Positions 27,050 to 38,491 of a stretch of 64,000 nucleotides of DNA are shown here, piece after piece. The stretch is from Neorhizobium populisoli (GTDB taxonomy: Bacteria; Pseudomonadota; Alphaproteobacteria; Rhizobiales; Rhizobiaceae). Position 1 is the stretch's first letter. Every line of letters starts with the position of its first letter. The notes below the pieces were generated by a model. It was given only the letters and a program-made list of their open reading frames with translations, made no database searches and was not told the origin of the DNA. Made by a program: the position numbers and the translations under genes. The stretch covers positions 372,001 to 436,000 of the forward strand of contig NZ_JAHYCB010000002.1 in NCBI RefSeq assembly GCF_019430945.1. Direction: 5' to 3'.

Positions 27050-27706
27050 TCAGGGAAGCGCGTCGTAGCCTTCGCCGAAACCGGTGAGCTCGATCGGAAT
27101 GCCGACGCGGTCCTGGTCGGCCGATTCGCGCAGTGCGAAGACGGCGGCCTTGCCGGCGCGCAGGATGCGCATCAGCTCATCGTCGATCTCCACTTCCACA
27201 TAGCAGCCCTCCGAGAAGCAGCGGGTGAAATAGGCGCGACCGATATTGTTGTTGTCGACATAGAGCTCCATGCCGTCCTTCAACAGAACGCCGAGCGGCG
27301 CCAGGATGCGCAGGATCTTCGCCTTGCGGTCGGCGGTCTTGAGTACCACGACGGAAAGGCCGACTTCCGGACGGTCTTCGGCGATGACGTTCTGCATCAG
27401 CGCGCACTGGTCGGCGGACGCGCCGGCCGGCCGGTCGCAGATGATCGACCATGCACCGTGATTCTCGCGCACATTGCCCGGCGGCTTCGGAGCTTGCGGC
27501 GCCGGCTGCTGGGCCTGGACGCCGGGCGTCGTCGGCCGGGGCGGCTGCGGCACGGGAGCCTGTGCTGCCGGGGGCTGGAGACCCTGGGCCGGCCGCGCAC
27601 CCGGCTGCGCCTGCTGAGCTTGAGCCGAAGGTGCAATAGCCGGAAGAGAGAAGGCCGTTGCAAACATCACGGCAAGGCAGGCGCGGAGCAGGGAGGGACG
27701 ACCCAT
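27050..27706 (-). CDS. Invasion-associated locus B (IalB) family protein
   Basis: 218 residues from the ATG at 27706. A signal peptide (MGRPSLLRACLAVMFATAFS, cleavage near AQAQ) is followed by a proline/glutamine/alanine-rich stretch of about 60 residues (PAAQAPVPQPPRPTTPG) that probably spans the periplasm. The IalB domain begins at NHGAWSIICDRPAG and includes a disulfide-type Cys pair (ARAYFTRCFSEGCYVEVEI-like segment). Family members are periplasmic; in Bartonella the prototype affects erythrocyte invasion, but in free-living rhizobia the role is unknown. It is divergent from the cox operon. Confidence 0.82.
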   Translation of the reverse strand: MGRPSLLRACLAVMFATAFSLPAIAPSAQAQQAQPGARPAQGLQPPAAQAPVPQPPRPTTPGVQAQQPAPQAPKPPGNVRENHGAWSIICDRPAGASADQCALMQNVIAEDRPEVGLSVVVLKTADRKAKILRILAPLGVLLKDGMELYVDNNNIGRAYFTRCFSEGCYVEVEIDDELMRILRAGKAAVFALRESADQDRVGIPIELTGFGEGYDALP

Positions 27707-28109
27707 GGAGACCTCTGGAAGACGAATCAGTGCGGCTATTCTTGGCGTTCGCCGGATGAAATGAAAAGCCCCGCCCACTTTCCAGCCGAGTGCGGCGAAA
27801 ATGGGACTCGGGCTACTTAGCACGGCATGCACACTTTATTATGAAGAAAAGCAGTGGAAAGCGCGCTAGAATGTCGCCGTCCGCTCATCTGTTTCGCCTG
27901 AGGTCGCGACAGAACAAGCCTTGCTCCGTGCCGTGCTGCTTTATCATTATGGCACGATTGAGGGGTTTGGCGGGAGACGCAAAAATGCCGCATGGGCTTT
28001 TCCAGCCAGATATTGCGGCGGCAGGCAAACTGTGATTGAAGCAGACCATATAGCTTGGATTCTGCGTTCGGTTTGATCCAGATCAGACGCATGGGGAGAT
28101 AATGTTGTG
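27707..28109. other. Divergent promoter region between ialB and the cox operon
   Basis: 403 bp without a credible gene: no frame here has a good start, ribosome site or family. It must hold promoters for ialB (minus) and for the cox operon (plus). An FNR/FixK-type box lies at 28073-28086, next to the coxB start. Confidence 0.6.
28073..28086 (+). promoter_or_regulatory. FNR/FixK-type box before the aa3 oxidase operon
   Basis: TTGAT-CCAG-ATCAG matches nine of ten conserved positions of the anaerobox TTGAT-N4-ATCAA. It ends 23 bp before the coxB ATG, a position that suggests repression rather than activation if the transcript starts nearby. Inferred from sequence match only. Confidence 0.6.
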
Positions 28110-28994
28110 ATGAACAGAGCTTATGCAGTGATGACGGGGCTCATCTGTCTGCTCTTTGCATCTGCCGGATATGCGGACCAGCCGCGTCCGTGGCAGATCA
28201 ATTTTCAGGATGCGGCAACGCCGATCATGCACCAGATTACCTGGTTCAACCACTATACACTGTGGTTCATCGTGCCGGTGACGCTTCTGGTCCTGGCCCT
28301 TCTGGTCGTGGTTGCCCTCAAGTTCCGCGCCAGCGTCAATCCGGTGCCGTCGCGTACCAGCCATAACACGGTGATCGAGATCGTCTGGACCATCGCTCCG
28401 GTGCTGATCCTCTTCTTCCTCGCCATCCCCTCGTTCAACCTCCTCAATGCCCAGCTGGAAATTCCCGACTCGGACATGACGGTGAAGGCGACCGCCACCC
28501 AGTGGCAGTGGAACTACGAATATGAAGGCACGCCGGCTCCGGTCGCCTTCGATAGTTTCCTGCTCAAGGACGGCGACCGCGCCGCCGCCGGCAAGACCGA
28601 CATCGCCCGCTTCCCGCGCCTTCTCGCTGTCGACAACGAACTGATCATTCCGGTCGGCAAGACGGTCCGCGTGCTCGTTACCGCCGCTCCGTCGGACGTC
28701 ATTCACGCCTTCGCGATGCCGGCTTTCGGCATCAAGATCGACGCCGTCCCGGGTCGCCTCAACGAGACCTGGTTCAAGGCCGAGAAGGAAGGCATGTATT
28801 ACGGCCAGTGCTCCGAGCTTTGCGGCAAGGACCACGCCTTCATGCCGATCGCCATCCATGTCGTGTCGGAAGACAAGTACAAGGCATGGCTCGCGCAGGC
28901 TGCAACCGACCTTCCGGGCGCCTACAAGACGCTCGTGGCCGATGCCGGCAAGCCGGCTGACGGCGTTGCCGTCGCTGCGAACGTTTCCAAGTAA
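28110..28994 (+). CDS. ctaC: Cytochrome c oxidase subunit II (aa3 type)
   Basis: 294 residues. The signal peptide (MNRAYAVMTGLICLLFASAG) is followed by two membrane helices and the CuA-binding periplasmic cupredoxin domain; the CuA ligands are in GQCSELCGKDHAFMPI. It takes electrons from cytochrome c. ATG 28110 is preferred; a GTG directly in front could also be read. It begins the run ctaC-ctaD-ctaB-coxF-like-ctaG-ctaE-surf1 and lies just after an FNR/FixK-type box. Confidence 0.96.
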   Translation: MNRAYAVMTGLICLLFASAGYADQPRPWQINFQDAATPIMHQITWFNHYTLWFIVPVTLLVLALLVVVALKFRASVNPVPSRTSHNTVIEIVWTIAPVLILFFLAIPSFNLLNAQLEIPDSDMTVKATATQWQWNYEYEGTPAPVAFDSFLLKDGDRAAAGKTDIARFPRLLAVDNELIIPVGKTVRVLVTAAPSDVIHAFAMPAFGIKIDAVPGRLNETWFKAEKEGMYYGQCSELCGKDHAFMPIAIHVVSEDKYKAWLAQAATDLPGAYKTLVADAGKPADGVAVAANVSK

Positions 28995-28999
28995 CATAG

Positions 29000-30715
<1,716 letters not shown>

Positions 30716-30743
30716 GCGCCCGGGTCTCAAGCCCCGCTATCCA

Positions 30744-30773
30744 AAAAGGGGCATCGCGACAGCCGCGATGCCC
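30744..30773. terminator. Hairpin between ctaD and ctaB
   Basis: GGGCATCGCG-ACAGC-CGCGATGCCC, a perfect 10-bp stem. On the plus strand no T run follows, so it is more likely a processing or mRNA-stability hairpin that separates ctaD from ctaB than a terminator. On the minus strand it is followed by TTTTT and could stop antisense transcription. Confidence 0.6.
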
Positions 30774-30805
30774 TGAAATGCCAAACAGGACGGTTCACGA
30801 ATAAA

Positions 30806-31762
30806 ATGACGGTTATCGACAATCACGACGCTCTCGGCACCGATGGAGGCGTTCGCCTCTCGGAAGCGGGTGCGCGCGATTTCTTCGAACTCCTGAAGCC
30901 GCGCGTCATGTCGCTCGTGGTCTTCACCGCATTCGCCGGCCTGATGCTTGCGCCCGGACATATCAATCCGATCCTCGGCGTCATCTCCATTCTCTGCATC
31001 GCGGTCGGTGCCGGTGCCTCCGGCGCGCTCAACATGTGGTACGACGCCGATATCGACGCCGTCATGAGCCGCACCGCGAACCGCCCGATCCCGGCCGGCC
31101 GCATCTTGCCGCAGGAAGCGCTCGCCTTCGGCCTGACGCTCTCGGTCTTCTCGGTCGTCATCCTTGGGCTGGCGGTCAACTGGTTCTCGGCAGCACTGCT
31201 TGCCTTCACCATCTTCTTCTACGCCGTAGTCTACACGATGTGGCTGAAGCGCTCGACGCCGCAGAACATCGTCATCGGCGGCGCATCCGGCGCCTTCCCG
31301 CCGATGATCGGCTGGGCCTGCGTGACGGGCGGCGTTTCGCTCGACAGCATCCTGCTTTTCATGATCATCTTCCTATGGACGCCGGCGCATTTCTGGGCGC
31401 TCGCCCTCTTCAAGATGCGCGATTACGGCTCTGTCGGCGTGCCGATGATGCCGAACGTTGCCGGTGAAAGCTCCACCAAGACCCAGATCGTCGTCTACGC
31501 CGTGCTGACCGCGTTTACCGCCGTAGCGCCGGTCGCAACCGGTCTCGTCGGCATCGGTTACGGCCTGTTCGCCACCGTGCTCGGTCTGATTTTCATATAC
31601 TGTTCCATCGCCGTTCGGCGCATGCCGGATGGCGATGAGAAGATGGTGCCGGCGAAAAAGATGTTCGCCTATTCGATCTTCTATCTTTTTGCGATCTTCT
31701 CGGCGCTTCTGGCGGATCACATGTTCGCCGGCCTGCCGAGCCTCCTTGGAGGTATGCTGTGA
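30806..31762 (+). CDS. ctaB: Protoheme IX farnesyltransferase (heme o synthase)
   Basis: 318 residues, about nine membrane helices, UbiA prenyltransferase family. It farnesylates heme b to heme o, the first step to heme a for the oxidase. The prenyl-diphosphate-binding motif is [20 protein letters not shown], and the second acidic motif lies in [17 protein letters not shown]. It begins [18 protein letters not shown] as expected. It follows ctaD after a hairpin and overlaps the next small gene by four bases. Confidence 0.95.
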   Translation: MTVIDNHDALGTDGGVRLSEAGARDFFELLKPRVMSLVVFTAFAGLMLAPGHINPILGVISILCIAVGAGASGALNMWYDADIDAVMSRTANRPIPAGRILPQEALAFGLTLSVFSVVILGLAVNWFSAALLAFTIFFYAVVYTMWLKRSTPQNIVIGGASGAFPPMIGWACVTGGVSLDSILLFMIIFLWTPAHFWALALFKMRDYGSVGVPMMPNVAGESSTKTQIVVYAVLTAFTAVAPVATGLVGIGYGLFATVLGLIFIYCSIAVRRMPDGDEKMVPAKKMFAYSIFYLFAIFSALLADHMFAGLPSLLGGML

Positions 31763-31899
31763 TCGATACCGTGAAGCTGAACGAAGCCCAGAAGAAGTCT
31801 CGCCGCAACCGCAACGTGGCGCTTGGCCTCGTGCTGGCCGGTCTGGTCGTCCTTTTCTACATGATGACGCTCGCCAAAATCGGCGGATTCTGGAACTAG
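31759..31899 (+). CDS. CoxF-like small membrane protein
   Basis: 46 residues beginning at a GTG (31759-31761) that overlaps the ctaB stop (GTGA), so it is translationally coupled. The sequence has a basic N-terminus ([16 protein letters not shown]) followed by one membrane helix ([20 protein letters not shown]) and ends GGFWN. A short protein of this shape between ctaB and ctaG is usual in alphaproteobacterial aa3 operons. Its role in oxidase assembly is inferred from position. Confidence 0.82.
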   Translation: MIDTVKLNEAQKKSRRNRNVALGLVLAGLVVLFYMMTLAKIGGFWN

Positions 31900-31908
31900 G
31901 ATCGGGAT

Positions 31909-32547
31909 ATGGCTGAGACGCAACAGAAAAATCCGATCCAGAACGGCCCAGTACGAAACGGCCAGGTGAAGCGCGTCAATAACAACGCGATCTTTGCCGG
32001 CTGCGTCGTTTTTGTTGCCGGCATGGTCGGTGCAGCTTACGCTTCCGTGCCGCTCTACCGCCTGTTCTGCCAGGTGACCGGCTATAACGGCACGACGCAG
32101 CGCGTCGAGCAGTATTCCGACAAGATCCTGTCGAAGCCGATCCAGGTGACCTTCGACGCCAATATCTCGCCGGGTCTCAACTGGGATTTCAAGGCGGCCA
32201 AGACGGTCAATCCGAAGATCGGCGAGACCGTGCAGATCGAATATACCGCCACCAACCGCTCGTCCAAGGCGACGACCGGCACGGCCGTCTTCAACGTGAC
32301 GCCGATGGAAGCGGGTGCCTATTTCAACAAGGTCGAGTGCTTCTGCTTTACCGAGCAGACGCTTCAGCCGGGTCAATCGGTCCAGATGCCGGTGGTGTTC
32401 TTCGTCGATCCGGCGATCGCTACCGCGAACGAGACCAAGAATATCAAGACGATCACGCTGTCCTACACCTTCTATCCGAGCGAACCGAAGTCACAGCCGG
32501 TTGCCGCTCTGCCGGAAGGCCAGAAGGCAACAGACAAGAAACTTTAA
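31909..32547 (+). CDS. ctaG: Cytochrome c oxidase assembly protein CtaG/Cox11
   Basis: 212 residues: a short cytosolic N-terminus, one membrane helix ([20 protein letters not shown]) and a periplasmic immunoglobulin-like domain. The copper-binding motif ECFCFTEQ is intact, along with [16 protein letters not shown]. It delivers copper to the CuB site of subunit I. It lies nine bases after the CoxF-like gene and before ctaE. Confidence 0.95.
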   Translation: MAETQQKNPIQNGPVRNGQVKRVNNNAIFAGCVVFVAGMVGAAYASVPLYRLFCQVTGYNGTTQRVEQYSDKILSKPIQVTFDANISPGLNWDFKAAKTVNPKIGETVQIEYTATNRSSKATTGTAVFNVTPMEAGAYFNKVECFCFTEQTLQPGQSVQMPVVFFVDPAIATANETKNIKTITLSYTFYPSEPKSQPVAALPEGQKATDKKL

Positions 32548-32599
32548 GAGGGATCTGCCAGTTTACTGGCAGGGCAGGCATTCATCCGGGGATTCTGAC

Positions 32600-33478
32600 A
32601 TGGCCGACGCGCATCAGAAAAATCACGACTACCACATCATCGATCCGAGCCCGTGGCCTATCCTGGCTTCGATCGGCGCTTTCGTCCTGACCTTTGGTGG
32701 CGTCGGCTACATGCGTTATCTGCATGGCGGCCAGTTCCACATTTTCGGTCTCGATCTGGCGACCCCGTGGATCTTCTTCATCGGTCTCGCCATCGTGCTC
32801 TACACGATGATGGGCTGGTGGTCGGACACGATCAAGGAAGGCAATGCCGGCGCCCATACGCGCGTCGTCTCGCTTCACCTGCGCTACGGCATGATCATGT
32901 TCATCGCTTCGGAAGTGATGTTCTTCGTGGCCTGGTTCTGGGCCTTCTTCGACGCCAGCCTCTATTCCAACGAGGCGATCCAGGCGACCCGCACCCAGTT
33001 CCTGGGTGGTCAGTGGCCGCCGAAGGGCATCGAGGTTCTCGACCCCTGGCACCTGCCGCTCTACAACACCGTCATCCTGCTGCTTTCGGGCACCTGCGTC
33101 ACCTGGGCTCACCATGCGCTCCTGCACAATGACCGCAAGGGCCTGATCAACGGCCTGGCGCTCACCGTCGCGCTTGGCATCCTGTTCTCCTGCGTCCAGG
33201 CCTACGAATACATCCACGCACCGTTCGCGTTCTCGAACTCGATCTACGGCGCGACCTTCTTCATGGCGACGGGCTTCCACGGCTTCCACGTCCTGATCGG
33301 CACGATCTTCCTGGCGGTCTGCCTGCTGCGTGCGATGAATGGCGGATTCACCTCCACCAAGCATTTCGGCTTCGAAGCCGCCGCATGGTACTGGCACTTC
33401 GTCGACGTGGTCTGGCTCTTCCTGTTCTTCGCCGTCTACGTCTGGGGCGGCTGGGGCGCACCGCTTCACGCTGGTTGA
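32600..33478 (+). CDS. ctaE: Cytochrome c oxidase subunit III
   Basis: 292 residues from the ATG at 32600 (MADAHQKNHDYHIIDPSPWP), seven membrane helices. Conserved features are YGMIMFIASEVMFFVAWFWA, with the lipid/proton-related Glu, and ATGFHGFHVLIGTIFLAVCL and WYWHFVDVVWLFLF. Subunit III stabilises the core and proton uptake. A longer open frame upstream overlaps ctaG but family similarity begins at this start. Confidence 0.96.
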   Translation: MADAHQKNHDYHIIDPSPWPILASIGAFVLTFGGVGYMRYLHGGQFHIFGLDLATPWIFFIGLAIVLYTMMGWWSDTIKEGNAGAHTRVVSLHLRYGMIMFIASEVMFFVAWFWAFFDASLYSNEAIQATRTQFLGGQWPPKGIEVLDPWHLPLYNTVILLLSGTCVTWAHHALLHNDRKGLINGLALTVALGILFSCVQAYEYIHAPFAFSNSIYGATFFMATGFHGFHVLIGTIFLAVCLLRAMNGGFTSTKHFGFEAAAWYWHFVDVVWLFLFFAVYVWGGWGAPLHAG

Positions 33479-33580
33479 GACGCGGTCAGGCACAGCCTGA
33501 GCAATCGATCCAGTGAATCGATTGCAGCGTCGAACGCCCGAAGCGTAAGCGAAGGGCCGGGGGCCAATATTATTCAGATG

Positions 33581-33598
33581 GGGCGGCGAAAGCCGCCC
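33581..33598 (+). terminator. GAAA-tetraloop hairpin after ctaE
   Basis: GGGCGGC-GAAA-GCCGCCC, a perfect 7-bp stem with a stable tetraloop, followed by TTCT. It may end or shorten part of the cox transcript before surf1. The T run is weak. Confidence 0.55.
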
Positions 33599-33624
33599 TT
33601 CTGCTTTCCAGTATCGGATAGGCC

Positions 33625-34395
33625 ATGACTTCCATGCCAGTGACGCAACCAACTGCACACGAGAAGAAGGCTCCAAGCCGCACCCGCACGATCGCCACGG
33701 CAGTCGTCGTCCTGCTGTCGCTGGCACTTCTGTTGACGCTCGGCACCTGGCAGGTGGAGCGCCTCCATTGGAAAGAGGGACTGCTCGCCGATATCGCCGA
33801 GCGGCTGGCGGCGGCGCCGGTCTCGCTCGCGGAGGTCGAGGAAATTGCGGCCAAGGGCGGCGAAATCGAATATCGCCGCGTTTCCGTCACCGGCACATTC
33901 GACCATGCCAAGGAACGGCATTTCTTCGCCACCTTCGAGGGGCAGACCGGATTTTACGTTTACACTCCGATGACGCTGGCCGATGGCCGCATCCTTCTCG
34001 TCAACCGCGGTTTCGCGCCCTACGAAATGAAGGACCCGGCCAAACGGCAGGCAGGCGAAGTGCCGGGCATACAAACGGTCACCGGTTACGCCCGCGCGCG
34101 GCTTGCCGAAAAGCCGTCCTCCATCGTGCCGGACAACGATCTCGCCAAGAACATCTTCTACTGGAAGGACCTCGACGCGATGATCTCGACCACCGGCCTC
34201 GATAAATCGAAGACTGTGCCGTTTTTCGTGGATGTCGATGCCTCCGTCTCCAATCCGGGCGGCTGGCCCAAGGGCGGCGTTACCCAGTTCGACTTGCCGA
34301 ACAGCCACCTGCAATATGCCGTCACATGGTATGGTCTGGCGGCGGCTCTGGTGGCGGTGGTGATCGGCATGTGGATGCGCGGCCGCCGCGCCTGA
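33625..34395 (+). CDS. SURF1 family oxidase assembly protein
   Basis: 256 residues with a membrane helix near each end (TAVVVLLSLALLLTLGTWQV at about 25-44 and WYGLAAALVAVVIGMWMR at the C-terminus), the SURF1 topology. GTWQVERLHWKEGLLADI is the conserved N-terminal motif, and GRILLVNRGFAP is the central one. SURF1 helps insert heme a into subunit I. It is separated from ctaE by 146 bp with a hairpin. I see no DUF983 gene between ctaE and surf1, where some relatives have one. Confidence 0.92.
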   Translation: MTSMPVTQPTAHEKKAPSRTRTIATAVVVLLSLALLLTLGTWQVERLHWKEGLLADIAERLAAAPVSLAEVEEIAAKGGEIEYRRVSVTGTFDHAKERHFFATFEGQTGFYVYTPMTLADGRILLVNRGFAPYEMKDPAKRQAGEVPGIQTVTGYARARLAEKPSSIVPDNDLAKNIFYWKDLDAMISTTGLDKSKTVPFFVDVDASVSNPGGWPKGGVTQFDLPNSHLQYAVTWYGLAAALVAVVIGMWMRGRRA

Positions 34396-34450
34396 TCCGC
34401 ATGGCGCGGGTTCTGTTCATCGGTTATCCTGCGGATATCAAGGGGAGGGG

Positions 34451-34819
34451 ATGATGGCCATTCTGTCGATGATATTTGTGGCGCTGACGGCGCTGCTGCA
34501 TGTCGGGTTTCTGATCCTGGAAATGTTTCTCTGGACCACGCCGACCGGTCGCAAGATCTTTCGCATGACGCCGGAACAGGCGGAGGCGACGAAAGTGCTG
34601 GCCGCCAACCAGGGCCTTTATAACGGCTTCCTTGCTGCCGGCCTCGTCTGGTCGCTGTGGCAATCCGATCCGGCTTTCGCCTTTCAATTGAAACTCTTCT
34701 TTCTTGTGTGCGTGATCATTGCCGCTATATATGGCGCGTGGTCGGTCAAGCCGCGCATCCTGCTCATCCAGGGCGGCCCGGCCATTCTCGCACTCGTGCT
34801 GACATTGCTGGCGTCCTGA
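34451..34819 (+). CDS. DUF1304 membrane protein
   Basis: 122 residues with four hydrophobic helices, the DUF1304 family. Characteristic stretches are LHVGFLILEMFLWTTP and ANQGLYNGFLAAGLVWSLW. Function is unknown. A purine-rich AGGGGAGGGG directly precedes the ATG pair at 34451/34454; the second ATG has the better spacing. It ends three bases before ispH starts, so the two are probably co-transcribed. Confidence 0.85.
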   Translation: MMAILSMIFVALTALLHVGFLILEMFLWTTPTGRKIFRMTPEQAEATKVLAANQGLYNGFLAAGLVWSLWQSDPAFAFQLKLFFLVCVIIAAIYGAWSVKPRILLIQGGPAILALVLTLLAS

Positions 34820-34822
34820 TTG

Positions 34823-35839
34823 ATGGCATCTTCCATTCTTGAAAAAAGCCCCCTGGCGATCCGCCTTTGCGGCCCGCGCGGTTTCTGCGCCGGCGTCGAT
34901 CGCGCGATCCAGATCGTCGTGCTTGCGCTGAAGGCCTATGGCGCCCCGGTCTATGTCCGCCATGAGATCGTTCATAATCGGTATGTGGTCGAGGGGCTGG
35001 AAGCCAAGGGCGCGATCTTCGTCGAGGAGCTTGACGAGATCCCCACCGAGCACCGTCAACAGCCGGTCGTTTTCTCCGCCCATGGCGTGCCGAAATCGGT
35101 GCCGGAAGATGCCCAGGCGCGAAATCTCTTTTATCTCGACGCGACTTGCCCGCTGGTCTCCAAGGTCCACAAACAGGCCATGCGCCACCAGCGCCTCGGC
35201 CGCCACGTCGTGCTGATCGGCCATGCCGGCCACCCGGAAGTCATCGGCACGATGGGCCAGTTGCCGCCCGGCACGGTCTCACTGATCGATACGATCGCTG
35301 ATGCGGAAGCCTATGTGCCGGAAGACCCGGACAATCTCGGCTACGTCACCCAGACGACGCTGTCGGTCGATGACACGGCGGGCGTCATCGCCAAGCTGCA
35401 GGAGCGTTTCCCGAATCTCACCGCACCGGCTGCGGACAGTATCTGCTACGCGACCACCAACCGCCAGGAAGCGGTGAAGGAAGCGGCCCCCGGCTGCGAC
35501 CTCTTCATCGTCGTCGGGGCGCCGAATTCATCCAACTCGAAGCGGCTGGTCGAAGTGGCGCTCCGGGCCGGTGCCACGCGCTCGCTGCTGGTGCAACGCG
35601 CCTCCGAGCTGAACTGGGACGAGATCGGCAATATCCGCACGCTCGGCCTCTCTGCTGGCGCCTCTGCCCCGGAAGTCATCGTCGACGAGATCATCGCCGC
35701 CTTCAAGGAACGGTTCGATGCCGAGATCGAGCTGGCGATCACAGCCGAAGAGACGGAGAATTTTCTCGTCAATCGTGAGCTTCGGAGTGTTCCGTTGACC
35801 CATGAAGACATGGAGTGGGTGAACGGGGCGAGGGCGTGA
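34823..35839 (+). CDS. ispH: 4-hydroxy-3-methylbut-2-enyl diphosphate reductase
   Basis: 338 residues from the ATG at 34823. IspH does the last step of the MEP isoprenoid pathway, giving IPP and DMAPP, with a 4Fe-4S cluster. The three cluster Cys are visible in [28 protein letters not shown] and [29 protein letters not shown] is the substrate-binding SxN loop. It follows DUF1304 by three bases; isoprenoids also feed heme o/a made by ctaB upstream. Confidence 0.96.
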   Translation: MASSILEKSPLAIRLCGPRGFCAGVDRAIQIVVLALKAYGAPVYVRHEIVHNRYVVEGLEAKGAIFVEELDEIPTEHRQQPVVFSAHGVPKSVPEDAQARNLFYLDATCPLVSKVHKQAMRHQRLGRHVVLIGHAGHPEVIGTMGQLPPGTVSLIDTIADAEAYVPEDPDNLGYVTQTTLSVDDTAGVIAKLQERFPNLTAPAADSICYATTNRQEAVKEAAPGCDLFIVVGAPNSSNSKRLVEVALRAGATRSLLVQRASELNWDEIGNIRTLGLSAGASAPEVIVDEIIAAFKERFDAEIELAITAEETENFLVNRELRSVPLTHEDMEWVNGARA

Positions 35840-35857
35840 GGGCATTTATCGCCGCGC

Positions 35858-36013
35858 ACCCCCCTTTGGCCTGCCGGCCATCTCCCCCACAAGGGGGGAG
35901 ATCGAATCGCGGCAACGTCTCGCTTATCTCCAACGTTGTTTTTGAAACTGTGTCCGAGCGGCTAGCCAATCTCCCCCCTTGTGGGGGAGATGCCCGGCAG
36001 GGCAGAGGGGGGT
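35858..36013. repeat. Class 1 palindromic repeat, copy A
   Basis: 156 bp with long inverted arms of about 47 bp: ACCCCCC...CTGCCGG..ATCTCCCCC on the left and the reverse complement ending AGAGGGGGGT on the right. About 60 bp lie between them. Copy C (45805-45959) is the same element in the opposite orientation: the centre shares AACGTCTCGC..ATCTC.AACG-like blocks. Located between ispH and thrB. Confidence 0.85.
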
Positions 36014-36061
36014 ATATCTCTTCTCAGTTGATCCCATCGAATCCCTTACAGTGAGACCACC

Positions 36062-37027
36062 TTGGCCGTTTACACCGACATCACCGAAGACGACCTCAAG
36101 CGTTTCCTGACCGACTACGACACCGGTGAGCTGACCTCCTACAAGGGCATCGCCGAGGGCGTCGAGAATTCGAACTTCCTGCTGCACACCACCCGCGATC
36201 CGCTGATCCTAACGCTCTACGAAAAGCGCACGGAAAAGTCCGACCTGCCGTTTTTCCTTGGCCTGATGCAGCACCTCGCCGCCCGCGGCCTGTCCTGCCC
36301 GCTGCCTTTGCCGCGCCGCGACGGCCAGTTGCTCGGTGAACTCTCCGGCCGCCCGGCGGCGCTGATCTCCTTCCTCGAAGGCATGTGGCTGAGGAAGCCC
36401 GAGGCAAAACATTGCGGCCAGCTGGGCAAGGCGCTGGCGGAACTGCATCTAGCGGGCGAAGGGTTCGATCTCACCCGCCCGAATGCGCTGTCGCTCGAAG
36501 GCTGGAAGGTGCTCTGGGCCAAGTCCGCCGACCGCGCCGACGAGGTGGAGAAAGGTCTGCAGGACGAGATTTCGTCCGAACTGGATTTTCTGGGCAGCCA
36601 CTGGCCGAAGGACCTGCCGGCCGGCGTCATCCATGCCGACCTCTTCCAGGACAATGTGTTTTTCCTGGGCGACGAGCTGTCCGGCCTGATCGACTTCTAT
36701 TTCGCCTGCAACGACCTGCTCGCCTACGACGTATCGATCTGCCTCAATGCCTGGTGCTTCGAGAAGGACCATTCCTATAATATCACCAAGGGGATGGCGA
36801 TGCTCGAGGGCTACCAGAGCGTCCGCCCGCTGTCGAAGGATGAGCTTTCGGCGCTGCCTGTCCTCGCCCGCGGCTCTGCGCTCCGCTTCTTCCTGACCCG
36901 CCTTTACGACTGGCTGACGACGCCGGCTGGCGCGCTGGTGGTGAAGAAGGACCCGCTCGAATATCTGCGCAAGCTGCGCTTCCACCGGCAGATATCCTCT
37001 GTCGCCGAATATGGGATCGCACCATGA
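36062..37027 (+). CDS. thrB: Homoserine kinase (aminoglycoside phosphotransferase-like type)
   Basis: 321 residues. This is the alphaproteobacterial form of ThrB with an APH/choline-kinase fold, not the GHMP form. The kinase loop is [19 protein letters not shown] and the metal-binding Asp lies in [17 protein letters not shown]. It phosphorylates homoserine for threonine synthesis; thrC is at 48-49 kb. The start is a TTG at 36062 ([16 protein letters not shown]), supported by the family N-terminus and the lack of an earlier ATG or GTG. It overlaps rnhA by four bases. Confidence 0.94.
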   Translation: MAVYTDITEDDLKRFLTDYDTGELTSYKGIAEGVENSNFLLHTTRDPLILTLYEKRTEKSDLPFFLGLMQHLAARGLSCPLPLPRRDGQLLGELSGRPAALISFLEGMWLRKPEAKHCGQLGKALAELHLAGEGFDLTRPNALSLEGWKVLWAKSADRADEVEKGLQDEISSELDFLGSHWPKDLPAGVIHADLFQDNVFFLGDELSGLIDFYFACNDLLAYDVSICLNAWCFEKDHSYNITKGMAMLEGYQSVRPLSKDELSALPVLARGSALRFFLTRLYDWLTTPAGALVVKKDPLEYLRKLRFHRQISSVAEYGIAP

Positions 37028-37464
37028 AACAGGTCGAGATTTTCACCGACGGCGCCTGCTCCGGCAATCCCGGTCCCGGCGGCTGGGGCGCCATCCTGCG
37101 CTATGGCGAAACCACCAAGGAATTGTTCGGCGGCGAGGCGGATACGACCAATAACCGCATGGAGCTGCTGGCCGCGATCACCGCGCTGAATGCCTTGAAG
37201 ACGCCTTGCGAAGTCGATCTCCATACCGACAGCAAATACGTGATGGACGGCATTACCAAGTGGATTTTCGGCTGGAAGAAAAAGGGCTGGAAGACCGCCG
37301 ACAACAAGCCGGTCAAGAATGGTGAGCTCTGGCAGCAGCTCGATGCCGCCAACCAGCGCCACAAGGTCAAGTGGAACTGGGTCAAGGGCCATGCCGGCCA
37401 TCCGGAAAACGAGCGTGCCGACGAGCTGGCACGGCAAGGCATGGCGCCGTTCAAGAAGAAGTAG
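37024..37464 (+). CDS. rnhA: Ribonuclease HI
   Basis: 146 residues, single RNase H domain. The four catalytic acids are D9 ([15 protein letters not shown]), E47 (NNRMELLA), D69 (LHTDSKYV) and D133 (NERADELA). It degrades RNA in RNA-DNA hybrids such as R-loops and primers. Its ATG overlaps the thrB stop (ATGA), the conserved rhizobial pairing. Confidence 0.96.
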   Translation: MKQVEIFTDGACSGNPGPGGWGAILRYGETTKELFGGEADTTNNRMELLAAITALNALKTPCEVDLHTDSKYVMDGITKWIFGWKKKGWKTADNKPVKNGELWQQLDAANQRHKVKWNWVKGHAGHPENERADELARQGMAPFKKK

Positions 37465-37608
37465 GCCGCAGAGGGAAGGCGGGAGGCCCTGCCTTTCGCC
37501 GCCTCTTGAGATGGCTGCCGCTTGAGATTATTGCTGCAAGTTGAACCGTTCCCACCCAAGGGGCTTCGCAATTCACGACGTCCCGATCCACTGACAGAAC
37601 GCTGGCCG

Positions 37609-38418
37609 ATGACCCTGAAGATCATTTCCCTCAACGCCTGGGGCGGGCGTGTTCATGAGCCGCTGATGCGTTATCTGCGGGATGAGAGCCCGGATGTGCT
37701 TTGCCTGCAGGAGGTGACGCGCACGCCGTCGGCGTCTGCCGAATGGCTCGTCTATCGTGACGGGGCGTTCGAACTGCCGCAGCGCGCCAGCCTTTATGAA
37801 GACGTGAAATGGGTGCTTCCCGGCCATGAATCGGCCTTCGCGCCGATGGCCCGGGGCACGCTGTTCGAAGGCGAGCGTGAGGTGGCGTCCGAATTCGGCC
37901 TCGGCACTTTCGTGCGCAGCACGTTTCCGATCCTCGGCCAGCACAACGGCTTCGTACACGGAGCGTTTTCGGCGGATGGCTGGGGACCGCATCCGCGCGC
38001 CCGCAACGCTCACGGCGTCCGCATCTTCCGCTACGAGACCGGATCCGCACTGACGATCGTCCAGCTGCATGGCCTGCGCGACCTCGAAGGCAAGGGCGAT
38101 ACGCCCGCCCGCCGGGAGCAGGCGCATGCGCTGGTGGCGCTGATCGAAAAGGTCCGCGAAAGGGGCGAGCCGCTGGTCGTCTGCGGCGATCTCAATCTCC
38201 TGCCGGATAGCGAGACATTCTCGATCCTCGGCGAAATCGGTCTCGTCGATCTCGTCACCACTCGCGGCTTTATCGATACGCGCACCTCGTGGTATCCGAA
38301 GGAGGGACGGTATGCGGACTATCTGCTGGTGACGCCGGAGGTGAATGTCGCACGCTTCGAGGTGGTGGCCGAACCGGAAGTATCCGACCATCGCGCCCTG
38401 CTTCTGGAAATCGCCTGA
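37609..38418 (+). CDS. Endonuclease/exonuclease/phosphatase family protein
   Basis: 269 residues from the ATG at 37609 (MTLKIISLNAWGGRVHEP). The metal-dependent EEP fold is indicated by SLNAWGG, LCLQEVTRT (QE metal ligand), CGDLNLLPDSE (GDxN) and the final SDHRALLLE. Members cut DNA, RNA, sphingomyelin or inositol phosphates; the target here is unknown. No signal peptide, so it is cytosolic. It is 144 bp after rnhA and probably separate. Confidence 0.85.
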   Translation: MTLKIISLNAWGGRVHEPLMRYLRDESPDVLCLQEVTRTPSASAEWLVYRDGAFELPQRASLYEDVKWVLPGHESAFAPMARGTLFEGEREVASEFGLGTFVRSTFPILGQHNGFVHGAFSADGWGPHPRARNAHGVRIFRYETGSALTIVQLHGLRDLEGKGDTPARREQAHALVALIEKVRERGEPLVVCGDLNLLPDSETFSILGEIGLVDLVTTRGFIDTRTSWYPKEGRYADYLLVTPEVNVARFEVVAEPEVSDHRALLLEIA

Positions 38419-38491
38419 ACCCGGTTGCGCTTGCCGGCTTTGCCGCTAATCTCTGCCCAAAATCAAGAACCCATATCCTGGAGGTCCGCCC

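Noticed and set aside
27817..28092. A possible 91-codon minus-strand gene between ialB and ctaC.
   Set aside because: No ribosome site and no recognisable sequence; it would also cover the FNR/FixK-type box and the cox promoter.
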